Part shown: positions 62,726-64,000 of the stretch, in pieces
How the letters are laid out: the number at the start of each line of letters is the position of its first letter
How positions within the stretch are numbered: position 1 is the first letter of the stretch
Assembly: GCF_000184945.1 (NCBI RefSeq)
Contig: NZ_GL586311.1
Coordinates: forward strand, 1,519,435 to 1,583,434
Length of the DNA: 64,000 nt
Source of the DNA: Segatella buccae ATCC 33574
GTDB lineage: Bacteria > Bacteroidota > Bacteroidia > Bacteroidales > Bacteroidaceae
Reading direction: 5' to 3'
Program-made: the position numbers and the translations under genes
Notes under the pieces: generated by a model
Database searches by the model: none
What the model was told of the DNA's origin: nothing
The model's input: only the letters and a program-made list of their open reading frames with translations

Positions 62726-63259
62726 TTATAATGGAATCTTAACGCCGATGGCTCCACCGGTACGGAATAAATCCTTGCCTCGCATCGTCACATCTTCCTT
62801 TACCTGAAAGAAAACACTCCAGCCATTATAGAGATTGAAAGTATGTTCGTAGCCAAGCGACCCAACACCGACAAACTTGTGCAAGTCACTGCCGCCACTC
62901 ACACCGATTCTGATGTTGCCATGATGGTTACGGCCACGTGTCACGCAGGGCTTATAGGCAAAACCGACATTCCAAATGTTGTAACTGTGCCAAAAAGATT
63001 TCTTGGTGACATAACCTGCTTCAGGGTCGGTCTCATACTGAATGTAGTAGTTCGCAAAATACTCCATTGCGTTGTGATAGTTCATTTCATGCTCATATGC
63101 CAGTGTAGCTTCAAATCCTTTCGGGTAGGATGCCCCTATGCCAACCATTAAATGGTTACCATGTCCCTGCCCCATAGCAGAGACGCCAAACAGACTGAAA
63201 AGAAAAAAAACTATTGCCCTTGAAGACAGAAAATGGAAAAACTCTTTATGGATTTTCAT
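62726..63259 (-). CDS. traO: TraO-like conjugal transfer protein
   Basis: 177 residues with a signal peptide (FFLFSLFGVSAMGQG). The mature part is a small beta-barrel-like domain (HLMVGIGASYPKGFEATLAY, IRIGVSGGSDLHKFVGVGSL, GWSVFFQVKEDVTMRGKDLF) of the pattern shown by CTnDOT-type TraO. It is directly downstream of traN (13 nt), matching the gene order of Bacteroides conjugative transposons. Confidence 0.8.
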   Translation of the reverse strand: MKIHKEFFHFLSSRAIVFFLFSLFGVSAMGQGHGNHLMVGIGASYPKGFEATLAYEHEMNYHNAMEYFANYYIQYETDPEAGYVTKKSFWHSYNIWNVGFAYKPCVTRGRNHHGNIRIGVSGGSDLHKFVGVGSLGYEHTFNLYNGWSVFFQVKEDVTMRGKDLFRTGGAIGVKIPL

Positions 63260-63272
63260 AACGCCCCCTTTC

Positions 63273-64000
63273 TTATTGTTCTTTCAAAAGTAACGTGTCG
63301 AAAGAATCGGCACTTAATACATCCTCATAATCCAAATTCAGTGAAATGGCCCGACCGCTAATCTGTTTCTCTGACAACTCCAATGTAAGTACCTTATCAT
63401 TGGGGAATGTCATCTTCTTCAGGACTATCACATTACGATAACCTTTTCTGAACTTTACAGAGCGGTCAAGAATAAATGCAGGTTTCAATTCAATAATCTG
63501 TACATTGGTAGACTTTTCCTGCTTCTTATCCTGGAGCTTTACACGCAATTCGTCTATATCAAATGGCAGATTCGTTTTGTTCTCCACGGAGAAATCAATG
63601 AAGAAGTACTCGCCGACAACATAGATATTATTTAAACGCATAATCATCTTATCCTTTTTGGTGAATGTACTTCGGTATTTGGCCGGAGTGTTCCAGACTT
63701 TCATGCAATAAGAAGCCATGTCGATAGTAGACATACTTATTTCAGGATTATGAAAAGCATTGCGTTCCACAAGCTCCACTTCTTTATCTGAAACGGCTTC
63801 TTCAAGACGGTGTGTATAGATGAGCGCATATTGAACCCTGTAACGCTCGGTGATAATTGTAACAATACCCAATACATCACCATCTTCATGATTGCCAGAC
63901 ACGGGCTTTATACGTATCACATTATCCAAAGGCTTATCACCTATCACAGAATCGGTAGATATATCGACCAGCCGTATTGGTTCGGAAGCCGTGACAATGG
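63273..64000 (-). CDS. traN: TraN (DUF4138) conjugal transfer protein, 5' end beyond the window
   Basis: The frame is open to the right edge (upstream of a GTG at 63947 it still codes: EPIRLVDISTDSVIGDKPLDN), so the N terminus is missing. The visible 240 residues match the TraN/DUF4138 pattern, with the opening VDISTDSVIGDKPLDNVIRIKPV, LNNIYVVGEYFFIDFSVENKTNLPFDIDEL in the middle and KMTFPNDKVLTLELSEKQ toward the end. In CTnDOT-like systems TraN is an envelope component of the mating channel. The rest of the operon should lie to the right. Confidence 0.85.
   Translation of the reverse strand, partial: IVTASEPIRLVDISTDSVIGDKPLDNVIRIKPVSGNHEDGDVLGIVTIITERYRVQYALIYTHRLEEAVSDKEVELVERNAFHNPEISMSTIDMASYCMKVWNTPAKYRSTFTKKDKMIMRLNNIYVVGEYFFIDFSVENKTNLPFDIDELRVKLQDKKQEKSTNVQIIELKPAFILDRSVKFRKGYRNVIVLKKMTFPNDKVLTLELSEKQISGRAISLNLDYEDVLSADSFDTLLLKEQ

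Larger units (their letters stand above)
18588..64000. mobile_element. conjugative element (probable ICE), left part; continues past the right edge
   Basis: The region contains a MobV relaxase, a VirD4-type coupling protein, TraO, TraN (DUF4138), cell-wall hydrolases, ArdC-like and SSB proteins, plus accessory clusters. Composition is AT-richer than the chromosome at 1-12805. No integrase or att site is visible, so integration in the chromosome is inferred from adjacency only. The true left end may be anywhere between the IS30 element and 18588; the first leader repeat lacks the upstream part present in its three sister copies, which suggests truncation at this junction. Confidence 0.85.

Noticed and set aside
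1..64000. tRNA or rRNA genes
   Set aside because: No cloverleaf-like or rRNA-like stretch was recognised on either strand by eye.

Overview
The window comes from a member of the Bacteroidota, most likely Bacteroidales and possibly Prevotellaceae. The evidence is a SprA-type T9SS translocon protein, a DUF4353 surface lipoprotein, sigma-ABfr-type promoters (TTTG, about 20 nt, TAnnTTTG), a Bacteroidota type II-C Cas9, and TraN/TraO conjugation proteins. The genus cannot be fixed from sequence reading alone.

Positions 1-12805 are ordinary, relatively GC-rich chromosome, all on the plus strand: the C-terminal part of sprA, a secreted GH43 arabinofuranosidase/xylosidase-like enzyme, a DUF4353 lipoprotein, a LytS/LytTR two-component pair, and a tight ilvA-ridA pair (threonine deaminase plus the enzyme that clears its reactive imine product).

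Positions 12960-18540 hold the remains of a type II-C CRISPR-Cas locus. A tracrRNA gene with its own textbook promoter is divergent from a large cas9 (1457 codons) with all RuvC and HNH residues. The extreme 3' end of cas9 runs into an IS30-family element and seems to have lost its last segment. No cas1, cas2 or repeat-spacer array is visible.

From about 18.59 kb to the right edge is a large conjugative element, probably an ICE, AT-richer than the chromosome and not complete in the window. It has a MobV relaxase (28311-29834) preceded by an iteron-rich presumed origin, a VirD4/TraG coupling protein (32646-34889), and three minus-strand operons (32646-41680, 43422-52292, 57177 to edge). These encode cell-wall hydrolases, OmpA-like, PH-domain, ArdC-like, DUF3945, TraO and TraN proteins. 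Plus-strand clusters of small accessory genes lie between them: SSB, an acidic protein, Fic, a MutS domain-I homologue, a DNA methylase, HigBA and many unknowns.

Two multi-copy regulatory systems tie the element together. (1) About 360-390 bp of nearly identical DNA sits directly in front of four accessory clusters (18588, 23643, 30002, 52639). Each copy has a conserved promoter on the opposite strand, and three copies have an AT-rich palindrome just upstream. (2) Four promoters (24.9, 41.7, 41.8 and 52.3 kb) share a box with core GTTAATATAA placed exactly 52 nt upstream of the -7 element, which implies one dedicated activator controlling the transfer operons.
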